The position numbers and the translations under genes were made by a program. A DNA stretch of 13,751 nt from an uncultured Tannerella sp. (GTDB lineage: Bacteria; Bacteroidota; Bacteroidia; Bacteroidales; Tannerellaceae), in contig CALHPT010000074.1 of assembly GCA_938036405.1 (NCBI GenBank), forward strand, positions 1-13,751. The letters are read 5' to 3'. Below are positions 5,463-12,366 of the stretch, piece after piece (position 1 is the stretch's first letter; each line of letters opens with the position of its first letter). The notes beneath the pieces are model-generated. The model searched no databases. It had not been told where the DNA came from and saw nothing but the letters and a program-made list of their open reading frames with translations.

Positions 5463-7427
5463 ATGTCAATGGATAAGAATACAGTGATCGGTTTCATACT
5501 GATCGGGGTGGTGCTGGTGCTTTTCGTCTGGTTCAACCGCCCGAGTGAGGAACAGATCAAGGCGCAACAGCGTTACAACGACTCGGTGGCCCGAGTGGAA
5601 CAGGCCGCCTTGGCTCAGATAGACCAAGCGAAGGCCACGGCCGATCTCGCACCGACAACGGCCGCGGATACCGTCGGCCTGCCCGACTCCGTGCGTGAGG
5701 AGCGTCTGCGCGGCACATACGGAGCCTTCGCACGTGCGGCCGTCGGTACGGAGGAGTTTGTTACCCTCGAGAACGACAAGGTGGAGGTGCGCATCAGCAC
5801 CAAGGGCGGCCGCCTCTGCTACGCCCGACTGAAGGAATACACCACCTACGACAAGCAGCCGCTCGTGCTCTTCGACGGCGCGGACGAGTCGGCTCTCAAC
5901 CTGACGATGATCACGGCCAATCAGCGCGTCATCAACACGGCCGACCTCTACTTCACGCCGATCAAGGGCGCCGACGGTCGCTCAGTCACCATGCGCCTTG
6001 ACGCGGGCGACGGCGCGCACATGGACTTCACCTACTCGCTCGCTCCGGACGATTACATGCTGCGCTACACGATCCTTTCGGCCGGCATGAACGGCATCCT
6101 CGCTCCCTCTACCCGCTCGCTCGACCTGACCTGGACGCAGCACGCGCGCCAGCTGGAGCACGGTCGGAAGTACGAGAACCAGTACACGGCCCTCTACTAT
6201 AAATACGTGGCCGACGATGTGGACAAGCTGAGCGAGACGAAGGATGCAGACAAGCAGATCTCCAACCGCCTGAAGTGGATCGGCTACAAGAACAAGTACT
6301 TCGCCACGGTGCTCATTGCCGACGACGCCTTCACGGCTTCCAAACTCGAGTCACGCCTGACGCCCGACACGGACACGGCCCATCTGAAGACCTTCACGGC
6401 CATGACGAGCGTCGACTTCGACCCGTCTCGCCCCGACACCATCGGCTTCAACTATTTCATCGGCCCGAACAAGTACAAACTCCTTGGCGCCTACGATAAG
6501 GGTCGTGACAAGGCCGACCGCCTCTCGCTCGACGAGCTCGTGCCGCTGGGCTACAAATGGGTGCGCCCCATCAACCGCTACTTCATCGTGCCCATCTTCG
6601 ACTACCTCGGCCGCTTCCTCACCAACTACGGTGTGATCATCCTCATCCTTACGCTCATCGTTAAGCTCGTGCTCTTCCCGCTGACGTACAAGTCGTACAT
6701 GTCCACGGCCAAGATGCGTGTGCTGCGCCCGCAGGTGGAGGCGATCAACGCCCGCTACCCGAAGCAGGAGCAGGCGATGGATCGGCAGAAGGCTACGATG
6801 GAGCTGTACAGTCGCGCCGGAGCCAGCCCTATGAGTGGTTGCTTGCCGATGCTGCTCCAGATGCCTATCCTCATCGCGCTCTACTGGCTCTTCCCGACGG
6901 CCATCGAGCTGCGTCAGCAGTCGTTCCTCTGGGCCAAGGACCTCTCGACGTTCGACGCCGTCATCTCGTGGGACGCCAACATCCCGCTCATCAGCTCCTT
7001 CATGGGTAACCACATCAGCCTCTTCTGTCTGCTGATGACGATCGTCAACGTGGTCTACTCCAAGATCAACATGAGCATGAGCAACACCGGTCAGCAACAG
7101 ATGCCCGGCATGGCCATGATGACGTACATGATGCCCGTGATGTTCTTCTTCATCTTCAACCAGAACGCCGCGGGTCTGAGCTACTACTTCCTTGTCTCCA
7201 CGCTTATCACCATCCTACAGACGGCCTCGTTCCGCTACTTCATCAACGAAGACAAGCTGCTGGCCAAGCTCGAGGCGAACAAGAAGAAGCCCCGCAAGCG
7301 CGGCAGCTTCATGGAGCGCATGGCCGAGATGCAGAAGAAGCAGCAAGCCGAACTGGAGCGTCAGCAAAAGCAGCGCAACACCCAGCGGCAAGCGCAGAAC
7401 ACGAAGCGGCAAGAGCGCAAGCGATAA
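5463..7427 (+). CDS. yidC: Membrane protein insertase YidC
   Basis: Inserts and folds inner-membrane proteins, alone or with Sec. 654 residues. An N-terminal anchor helix spans about 8-24. The large periplasmic beta domain covers about 95-360. The insertase core (60KD_IMP) covers about 370-595, with helices at about 387-407, 460-478, 517-532, 550-566 and 570-590. The pore-facing position that is Arg in Escherichia coli is Lys401 here (IVKLVLFPLTYKS). From 602 the protein ends in a long Lys/Arg/Gln-rich tail, likely ribosome-contacting. An ATG two codons downstream (5469, giving MDKN) is an equally plausible start. It lies 111 bp after pyrG, and the pyrG-yidC pairing is common in Bacteroidales. 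The leader holds the double hairpin element at 5390-5454. Confidence 0.97.
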   Translation: MSMDKNTVIGFILIGVVLVLFVWFNRPSEEQIKAQQRYNDSVARVEQAALAQIDQAKATADLAPTTAADTVGLPDSVREERLRGTYGAFARAAVGTEEFVTLENDKVEVRISTKGGRLCYARLKEYTTYDKQPLVLFDGADESALNLTMITANQRVINTADLYFTPIKGADGRSVTMRLDAGDGAHMDFTYSLAPDDYMLRYTILSAGMNGILAPSTRSLDLTWTQHARQLEHGRKYENQYTALYYKYVADDVDKLSETKDADKQISNRLKWIGYKNKYFATVLIADDAFTASKLESRLTPDTDTAHLKTFTAMTSVDFDPSRPDTIGFNYFIGPNKYKLLGAYDKGRDKADRLSLDELVPLGYKWVRPINRYFIVPIFDYLGRFLTNYGVIILILTLIVKLVLFPLTYKSYMSTAKMRVLRPQVEAINARYPKQEQAMDRQKATMELYSRAGASPMSGCLPMLLQMPILIALYWLFPTAIELRQQSFLWAKDLSTFDAVISWDANIPLISSFMGNHISLFCLLMTIVNVVYSKINMSMSNTGQQQMPGMAMMTYMMPVMFFFIFNQNAAGLSYYFLVSTLITILQTASFRYFINEDKLLAKLEANKKKPRKRGSFMERMAEMQKKQQAELERQQKQRNTQRQAQNTKRQERKR

Positions 7428-7435
7428 TTCTTTAT

Positions 7436-7543
7436 GTAGGGGCGTATCGAATACGCCCCCCAAACATTCCGCAAGGAATGAATGCACAACATGCGTTCGC
7501 CCTCTTTCGGGGCGTTGGGGGGCGTCGCGCGATACGCCCCTAC
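7436..7543. repeat. 108-bp MITE-like palindromic element
   Basis: Terminal inverted repeats are perfect over 14 bp: GTAGGGGCGTATCG (7436-7449) and CGATACGCCCCTAC (7530-7543). Inside, ACGCCCCCC (7453-7461) pairs with GGGGGGCGT (7517-7525), and two smaller hairpins lie between: CATTCC-GCAA-GGAATG (7465-7480) and CGCCC/GGGCG (7498-7514). There is no coding capacity. The layout is that of a small non-autonomous repeat, inserted 9 bp after the yidC stop. No clear target-site duplication is seen. It may also act as a transcription terminator or mRNA 3' structure. Confidence 0.8.
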
Positions 7544-7547
7544 TTGT

Positions 7548-7610
7548 AACTCCCTCTAACTACCGCGGCGAAAGCCGCATAACTCCCCGGCCAAAGTCCG
7601 ATAACTACTT
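7548..7610 (+). repeat. TAACTAC-linked double hairpin element before kdsB (copy 2)
   Basis: Same plan as the element before yidC: CTAACTACC, then GCGGCGAAAGCCGC (7565-7578, a 5-bp stem with a GAAA loop), ATAACTCCC, then the imperfect hairpin CGGCCAAAGTCCG (7588-7600), ending ATAACTACTT at 7601-7610, again exactly 8 nt before the ATG. Confidence 0.82.
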
Positions 7611-7618
7611 ATATCCCC

Positions 7619-8380
7619 ATGCACTTTCTTGGCATTATCCCTGCGCGTTACGCATCGACGCGCTTCCCCGGCAAACCGCTGGTCGACCTGGGCGGTAAAC
7701 CCATGATTCAGCGCGTCTACGAACGCGTACGCCCCACCGTCGATAGCCTCTGGGTGGCCACCGACGACGAACGTATCCGTCAGGCTGTCGAGGCTTTCGG
7801 CGGCGACGTCGTCATGACCTCCGACACGCACCGCAGCGGTACCGACCGCTGCCGCGAAGCCTGCGACAAGGTGGGCGCCACGGCCGACGTGGTGATCAAC
7901 ATCCAGGGTGACGAGCCCTTCATCCGCCCCGAGCAGATCGAGCAACTCAAGCGTTGCTTCGACGCCCCCGACGTGCGCATTGCCACGCTGGCCAAAGCCT
8001 TCGCCCCCGACGGCGACTTCGAGCAGACGCTCTTCAACCCGAACACGCCCAAGGTGGCCTTCGACATCCACGGCGACGCGCTCTACTTCAGCCGCTCCAT
8101 CATCCCCTACATCCGCGGCGCCGTGCACACCGAGTGGCTCCGACGCCACACCTTCTACAAGCACATCGGCCTCTACGCCTACCGCGCCGAGACGCTCCGC
8201 GCCATCACCCTGCTGCCGCAATCGTCGTTAGAGAAGGCCGAGAGCCTCGAGCAACTGCGCTGGCTCGAAAACGGCTACCGCATCCGTGTGGCCGTCACGC
8301 CCTACGACACCGTCGGCATCGACACCCCGGACGACCTCGCCCGCGCCGTTGCGTTGCTCGGGAGTCAACCGGATGTGTGA
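7619..8380 (+). CDS. kdsB: 3-deoxy-manno-octulosonate cytidylyltransferase (CMP-Kdo synthetase)
   Basis: Activates Kdo with CTP to CMP-Kdo in the cytosol, which commits the sugar to lipid A-core assembly and so implies a Gram-negative outer membrane. 253 residues, normal for the family. Visible motifs: IPARYASTRFPGKP (7-20, nucleotide binding), SGTDR, NIQGDEP, YFSRSIIPY, KHIGLYAYR, SSLEKAESLEQLRWLENG and VGIDTPDDL. The ATG at 7619 gives the standard N-terminus. It follows yidC by 191 bp, a gap filled by the MITE-like element and a double hairpin leader. No separate promoter is evident, so it may be read from upstream or from a promoter brought by those elements. Confidence 0.97.
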   Translation: MHFLGIIPARYASTRFPGKPLVDLGGKPMIQRVYERVRPTVDSLWVATDDERIRQAVEAFGGDVVMTSDTHRSGTDRCREACDKVGATADVVINIQGDEPFIRPEQIEQLKRCFDAPDVRIATLAKAFAPDGDFEQTLFNPNTPKVAFDIHGDALYFSRSIIPYIRGAVHTEWLRRHTFYKHIGLYAYRAETLRAITLLPQSSLEKAESLEQLRWLENGYRIRVAVTPYDTVGIDTPDDLARAVALLGSQPDV

Positions 8381-8430
8381 ACCCTTAGATAGCCCATCTG
8401 ACGCAGCATTTCGACTGGCGTCTGAGCTCC

Positions 8431-8645
8431 GGAATCATTGATTTTTGGCTTAAGAAGTCTTCCGAAGCGCTGGAATCACTGATTTTTGGCTTAAGAAGGC
8501 TTCCGAAGTGCTGGAATCATTGATTTTCGGCTTAGGAAGGCTTCCGAAGCTCTGGAATCACTGATTTTCGGCTTAGGAAGGCTTCCGAAGTGCTGGAATC
8601 ACTGATTTTCGGCTTAAGAAGTCTTCCGAGGCGTCGGAGTGATTG
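8431..8645. repeat. Tandem array 2: five 41-bp units plus a degenerate sixth
   Basis: Units begin at 8431, 8472, 8513, 8554 and 8595, an exact 41-bp step, with a decayed copy at 8636. Each carries AATCAnTGATT and GAAGnCTTC (GGAAGGCTTCC in the best copies), both odd-centred palindromes, separated by a linker that reads TAAGCC on the minus strand in all five units. CTTCCGAAG overlaps the second palindrome, so alternative pairings are possible. The array follows the kdsB stop by 50 bp and ends before the terminator at 8656. Nothing coding lies between 8381 and 8710. Confidence 0.95.
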
Positions 8646-8655
8646 CTCTTGAGGT

Positions 8656-8677
8656 CGGAGCCTGCGCCTCCGTTTTT
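8656..8677 (+). terminator. Probable terminator before the AlbA_2 gene
   Basis: CGGAG (8656-8660), a 7-nt loop and CTCCG (8668-8672) are followed by TTTTT. The stem is only 5 bp, so strength is uncertain. It would end transcription coming from kdsB through array 2. Confidence 0.5.
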
Positions 8678-8710
8678 AGATTTTAGCTACTCACACCCTT
8701 TATCTTCTAT

Positions 8711-9352
8711 ATGCACCCCCTCGAAGCCCTGATCGCAGAAGGCGAACACCAGAGGCAAGACTTCAAGTTCGAAATCAGCGACAGTAAGAAGATCGCTCGC
8801 ACCCTCAGCGCCTTCGCCAATACCGACGGCGGGCGGCTGCTCATCGGCGTAAAGGACAACGGACGCATCGCTGGCGTACGCAGCGAGGAGGAGTATTACA
8901 TGATCGAGGCCGCCTCCGAGCGCTACACCCGCCCCGCGGTGCCCTTCACCGCCCGACGGTGGGAGGTCGGCGGACGCACGGTGCTGGAGATCGACATCGA
9001 GCGCGGCCCCGACCGCCCCTATCTGGCGCCCGATAAGGACGACCAATACGTGGCTTACCTGCGCGTGGCCGACGAGAACCGTCCGGCTGATCCGACTCTG
9101 GTGCTGGCCTGGAAGAAGCTGCGCCGCCCCGACGGCCGACTCTTCCGCCTCACCCGTCCCGTCGAGGCCCTGTTTCGCCATCTCGAGACCCACTCCAGCG
9201 TTTCGCTCTCCGAGTTTTGTCGCCTGGCGCACATCCGCCGCCCGGTTGCCCGCCACATCCTCAGCGACCTCTTGGCCATCGGCACCCTCCGCTACACCTT
9301 CCTCCCGGACGACGGCCGCCTCGTCTACAGCCGCGCCGAGACGGAGGAGTAG
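8711..9352 (+). CDS. AlbA_2 / Schlafen-type putative DNA-binding ATPase-like protein
   Basis: 213 residues. Residues about 5-125 match the AlbA_2 (Schlafen AlbA_2, formerly AAA_4) domain: EHQRQDFKFEI, RTLSAFANTDGGRLLIGVKDNG (about 29-50), and a later conserved strand region with RPAVPF and YVAYLRV. The C-terminal third (about 160-205) looks like a winged helix (LSEFCRLAHIRRPVARHILSDL). Such proteins are thought to bind nucleic acid and some act as transcription regulators, but the role of this one is unknown. It is shorter than many AlbA_2 proteins. It ends 2 bp from the stop of the convergent ispD, leaving no space for a terminator between them. A weak -7-like TAGATTTT lies near 8678. The ATG at 8711 directly precedes the family core. 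Confidence 0.8.
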   Translation: MHPLEALIAEGEHQRQDFKFEISDSKKIARTLSAFANTDGGRLLIGVKDNGRIAGVRSEEEYYMIEAASERYTRPAVPFTARRWEVGGRTVLEIDIERGPDRPYLAPDKDDQYVAYLRVADENRPADPTLVLAWKKLRRPDGRLFRLTRPVEALFRHLETHSSVSLSEFCRLAHIRRPVARHILSDLLAIGTLRYTFLPDDGRLVYSRAETEE

Positions 9353-9354
9353 GA

Positions 9355-10038
9355 TCACTCCCGGCGCATCAGTTGCTCCGCGAGGAGGAGATCCATCGGC
9401 GTGGTGAGCTTGATGTTCTCGCGGTTGCCGGGGACGAGGCGGACAGCCACGCCGGAGGCTTCCACCACGGAGGCGTCGTCGGTGAAACGCGGATCGTAGG
9501 GCAGGCAATAGGCGGCGCGCAGCACGTCGGCGCGGAAGACTTGCGGTGTCTGCACCACGCGCAACCGTGTGCGGTCGACGGGCCGACTGCCGCCGTCGAC
9601 GTCCACCTCGCGCACTGATTCGACCACGGGCACGACGGGCACGGCCGCGCCACCGTCAGCCGCCGCAGCAAAGCAAGCAGCGATGACCGACGGCGCCACG
9701 AGCGGACGGACGCCGTCGTGCACCGCGATCAGTCCGTTCGACGCAACGGCGCCGAGTCCGTTCCGCACGGAATGGAAACGTGTCTCGCCACCGGCCACTA
9801 CGCGGTGAATCCGGCCGAAGGCATGCGCCTCACATAGCCGCTTCCACGTTTCGATTTGGTCTTCGGGCAGCACCACGATGAGACGCGCCGACGCGTCCCA
9901 GCGGTCGAATGCCTCGAGGGTGTGCATTAGCACGGGCCGGCCGGCCAGCTCGAGGAACTGCTTCGGCTGCGGGCCGCCCATGCGTGTGCCGCGTCCGCCG
10001 GCCACGATGAGGATGGTGTGCTTACTGGTCGAGCTCAT
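9355..10038 (-). CDS. ispD: 2-C-methyl-D-erythritol 4-phosphate cytidylyltransferase
   Basis: Joins CTP to methylerythritol phosphate, giving CDP-methylerythritol, the third step of the non-mevalonate isoprenoid pathway, in the cytosol. 227 residues, normal length. Motifs: VAGGRGTRMG (12-21) and PKQF (25-28) for CTP binding, VHDGVRP (106-112), VVQTPQVF (161-168), DDASVVE (187-193) and NIKLTTPMDL (208-217) with the conserved late Lys210. Its start at 10038 lies inside xseB, overlapping its last 17 bases, so translation is probably coupled. It is the last gene of the minus-strand operon and converges with the AlbA_2 gene 2 bp away. Confidence 0.96.
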   Translation of the reverse strand: MSSTSKHTILIVAGGRGTRMGGPQPKQFLELAGRPVLMHTLEAFDRWDASARLIVVLPEDQIETWKRLCEAHAFGRIHRVVAGGETRFHSVRNGLGAVASNGLIAVHDGVRPLVAPSVIAACFAAAADGGAAVPVVPVVESVREVDVDGGSRPVDRTRLRVVQTPQVFRADVLRAAYCLPYDPRFTDDASVVEASGVAVRLVPGNRENIKLTTPMDLLLAEQLMRRE

Positions 10039-10222
10039 CGAGGATCTTCTTTACCTCCTCGTCGGCCTTGAGGAGCTTGTCTTTGCATAGTTGGATGAGC
10101 CGCCCGGCCTCCCGGACTTTGGCGGAAAGGACGTCGACGTCCAGCTCTCCGCGCTCGATCTCTTCAATGATCTGCCGCAGACGGGCCACGGCGCTGTTGT
10201 AGGTTGCTTTTTCTTCTGACAT
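10022..10222 (-). CDS. xseB: Exodeoxyribonuclease VII small subunit
   Basis: The small subunit that binds as several copies to XseA in exonuclease VII, which degrades single-stranded DNA from both ends. From the ATG at 10222 it has 66 residues, with the family core YNSAVARLRQIIEEIERGEL and a C-terminal helix LIQLCKDKLLKADEEVKKIL; the two helices form the expected hairpin. An in-frame ATG at 10249 would add nine residues (MISHLVSQP) that do not fit the family N-terminus, so 10222 is preferred; the gap to xseA is then 30 bp. The end overlaps ispD by 17 bp. Confidence 0.93.
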   Translation of the reverse strand: MSEEKATYNSAVARLRQIIEEIERGELDVDVLSAKVREAGRLIQLCKDKLLKADEEVKKILDELDQ

Positions 10223-10252
10223 GGGTTGTGAAACTAAATGTGAAATCATTGC

Positions 10253-11641
10253 TTAGACAATTCGCCCTTCTTGCTCGCCGTCGGCAAAGCGGATGGTGAC
10301 GGTGTCGCCGGGGGAGAGCATAGCAGCGCGTTTGACGATGACGCCGTCGCGTAGGGTCATCGTATAGCCGCGCTTGAGGAGCACGTCGGGCGAGGCCAGT
10401 CGGATGTGCTGCTCGCTCAGCTCGAGGTTGTGCCGGCGGCGCATTAGCAGACTGTCCGCAGCGCTGCGGAGGCGCTCCGGCAGGGCGTCGATGCGTTCGC
10501 GATGACGCGCGATGCGTTGCGGAACGGCCGCAAGGCGCGCCGAGAGCCGATGCCACTCCGTGCGCCGTCGCTCGATGAGCTGAGGGACGGTTGCCAGGCG
10601 TGCCGAGAGTCGGAGCCACTCCGCGCGCCGTCGCTCTACGTGGCCCGAAACCAAGAGCGGAAAGCGTGCGACGACACTGCGGAACGTCTGCTGTTCCCGC
10701 TCGATGCGGACCGTAGCTGCCCGATAGAGTCGGTCGCGCAGGTCGTTGATGTCTACTAGCTGAGCCGCCATACAGTCGATGAGAAACGCGGCCACGGCCG
10801 TCGGTGTCTTGAGGCGCGTATGGGCCACGAGGTCGACCACCGTGTCGTCGCGTTCGTGGCCGATGCCGGTGATGATGGGCAGGGGGAACTGTGCGCAGTT
10901 GGCGGCCAAGGCGTAGGAGTCGAAGCTGCTGAGGTCGGCCGTGGAGCCTCCGCCGCGGATGATGACGACGATGTCGAAGGCCTCGCGCGCGGCATAGATG
11001 CGATCCAGCGCAGCGATGATGCTCGCCTCCGTTCGCTCGCCCTGCATGAGGGCCGGGTAGAGCCGGACGTAGAACGGGAAGCCGTACTCGTTGCCGAGCA
11101 GCTGGTTGGTGAAGTCTTCGTAGCCTGCGGCCGTGGCGGACGAGATGACGGCGATGCGCTGTGGCCGTGGTGGGAACGGCAGGGAGCGGTTGAGGTCGAA
11201 GACGCCGTCGGCTTGCAGCTGCCGGACGATCTCCTTGCGCCGTCGCACCAGGTCGCCCACCGTGAACGAGGGGTCGATGTCGTGGACGGTCAGGGAGAGG
11301 CCGTACAGCTCGTGAAAGTCGACGGCCACGCGCACGAGCACCTTCAGCCCCGACGTGAAGGGGCGGCCCGTCTCCTCCTCGAAGTAGGGGCGGATGACGG
11401 CGTACTGCTGGGCCCAGATCGTGCCGCGTGCTCGGGCAGCTACCTGCCCGGTGCGTTCGTCCTTTTCGACAAACTCCAGATAGCAATGGCCCGAATAGCT
11501 ATTTACGCGCACTTCGCTCGTCTCGGCCCGCACCCAATACGTCTCGGGTAGGGCGTCGCGCAGGGCCTGCTTGATGTTGCGGTTCAGCTCCGTGAGCGAG
11601 AGGATGCTCGCTGGATCAATGGTATCAAAGAGATCAGTCAT
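10253..11641 (-). CDS. xseA: Exodeoxyribonuclease VII large subunit
   Basis: Catalytic subunit of exonuclease VII, a DNA repair nuclease in the cytosol. 462 residues, near the family norm. An OB-fold nucleic-acid-binding domain covers about 12-120 (LTELNRNIKQAL, WVRAETSEV). The catalytic domain follows: RIAVISSATAAGYEDF (162-177), IIRGGGSTADLSSF (227-240) and GIGHERDDTVVDLVAHTRLKTPTA (259-282), with His262 and Asp265/266 at the expected active-site positions. Residues about 285-410 form a coiled coil for XseB binding, and a short beta domain closes it (GYTMTL, DTVTIRFADG). The coiled coil holds a nearly exact 21-residue duplication (336-377). The ATG at 11639-11641 overlaps the alkD-like stop as ATGA. 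Confidence 0.96.
   Translation of the reverse strand: MTDLFDTIDPASILSLTELNRNIKQALRDALPETYWVRAETSEVRVNSYSGHCYLEFVEKDERTGQVAARARGTIWAQQYAVIRPYFEEETGRPFTSGLKVLVRVAVDFHELYGLSLTVHDIDPSFTVGDLVRRRKEIVRQLQADGVFDLNRSLPFPPRPQRIAVISSATAAGYEDFTNQLLGNEYGFPFYVRLYPALMQGERTEASIIAALDRIYAAREAFDIVVIIRGGGSTADLSSFDSYALAANCAQFPLPIITGIGHERDDTVVDLVAHTRLKTPTAVAAFLIDCMAAQLVDINDLRDRLYRAATVRIEREQQTFRSVVARFPLLVSGHVERRRAEWLRLSARLATVPQLIERRRTEWHRLSARLAAVPQRIARHRERIDALPERLRSAADSLLMRRRHNLELSEQHIRLASPDVLLKRGYTMTLRDGVIVKRAAMLSPGDTVTIRFADGEQEGRIV
10511..10636 (-). repeat. 63-bp in-frame tandem duplication inside xseA
   Basis: Encodes residues 336-356 (ERRRAEWLRLSARLATVPQLI) and 357-377 (ERRRTEWHRLSARLAAVPQRI, with the first residue following directly). 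Seventeen of 21 positions agree. A weaker third copy may follow (RHRERIDALPERL). It lengthens the coiled coil by whole heptads (21 = 3 x 7). Confidence 0.85.
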
Positions 11642-12366
11642 GCGTGTTCTAACGTCTTACCGAGGTTGAGGAATGCCCGTCGATCCTCGGCCGGGAAACG
11701 CTCGATGGCATAGCGGAGGGTGGTGCGGGGGAGGCTGTGGATGTGTGTGCGGAGGAAGTCACAGAGGGCGACGATGTCGCGTTTGCCAGCCTCACGGAGC
11801 AGCCAGCCATTGGCTTTGTGCATGAGGTCGTGTGGGTGGGTGAGGTTGCGGAGGGCCAGCTCGAAGGTTAGATCCGTGTGCCCCTGCCGCAGCCAGTACA
11901 TGGTGGCGACGATGGCAATGCGCTTGTCCCACATCCGCTCGGAGTCAGAGAGGCTGCGGAGGAGGTCGGCGTTGTTCGTGTCGAACGTCTCGCGGCCGAG
12001 GATCTTATATGCCGTCAAGTCCACCAAATCCCAGTTGTCGATGCGCGCGCGATGACGGAGGTAGAAGTCGGCCGTGGCCGCGCGTACCGCCCGCGTCCGG
12101 GTCCGCTCATATCGTTCCACAAGCATCAACAGTCCGCAGAGGCGCACCTCGTGAAAGTCGCTCTCAAGCAGCCGACACAGATCCTCGTCGCCCGCCTTGG
12201 CATAATGCCTACGCGCCACGCTGCGCACCCCTGGCACGGGCACCCCGAGGAAGCGATCACCCTCGCCATACTCTCCCGGGCCGGTCTTGAAGAAGCGCGC
12301 CAAGTCGGCCGCCTTTGCGATGGATCCGAGGGCTTGCAGTTCGCGCAGTATCTCGTCCGTGATCAT
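11638..12366 (-). CDS. AlkD-like DNA alkylation repair protein (HEAT-repeat glycosylase)
   Basis: A DNA alkylation repair family protein (Pfam DNA_alkylation; AlkC/AlkD group), which removes alkylated bases from DNA using a HEAT-like helical solenoid. From ATG at 12366 it has 242 residues, normal length. Key residues of Bacillus cereus AlkD seem kept: NWDLVD (111-116) supplies the Trp112 and Asp116 counterparts, and KANGWLLREAGK supplies Trp188. MWDKRIAIVATMYWLR (145-160) is also typical. An upstream in-frame ATG at 12438 would add an implausible Arg/Cys-rich leader lying inside the nitroreductase, so 12366 is chosen. That ATG overlaps the nitroreductase TGA as ATGA, and its own TGA overlaps the xseA ATG likewise, so all three are translationally coupled. 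Confidence 0.9.
   Translation of the reverse strand: MITDEILRELQALGSIAKAADLARFFKTGPGEYGEGDRFLGVPVPGVRSVARRHYAKAGDEDLCRLLESDFHEVRLCGLLMLVERYERTRTRAVRAATADFYLRHRARIDNWDLVDLTAYKILGRETFDTNNADLLRSLSDSERMWDKRIAIVATMYWLRQGHTDLTFELALRNLTHPHDLMHKANGWLLREAGKRDIVALCDFLRTHIHSLPRTTLRYAIERFPAEDRRAFLNLGKTLEHA

Noticed and set aside
6351..7097. Open frame of 248 codons on the minus strand opposite yidC
   Set aside because: Composition is that of a shadow frame, with no family features.
10164..11486. Open frame of 440 codons on the minus strand in another frame of xseA, and a 243-codon plus-strand frame at 10820-11551
   Set aside because: Arg/His/Pro-rich shadow product; xseA and xseB explain the region fully.
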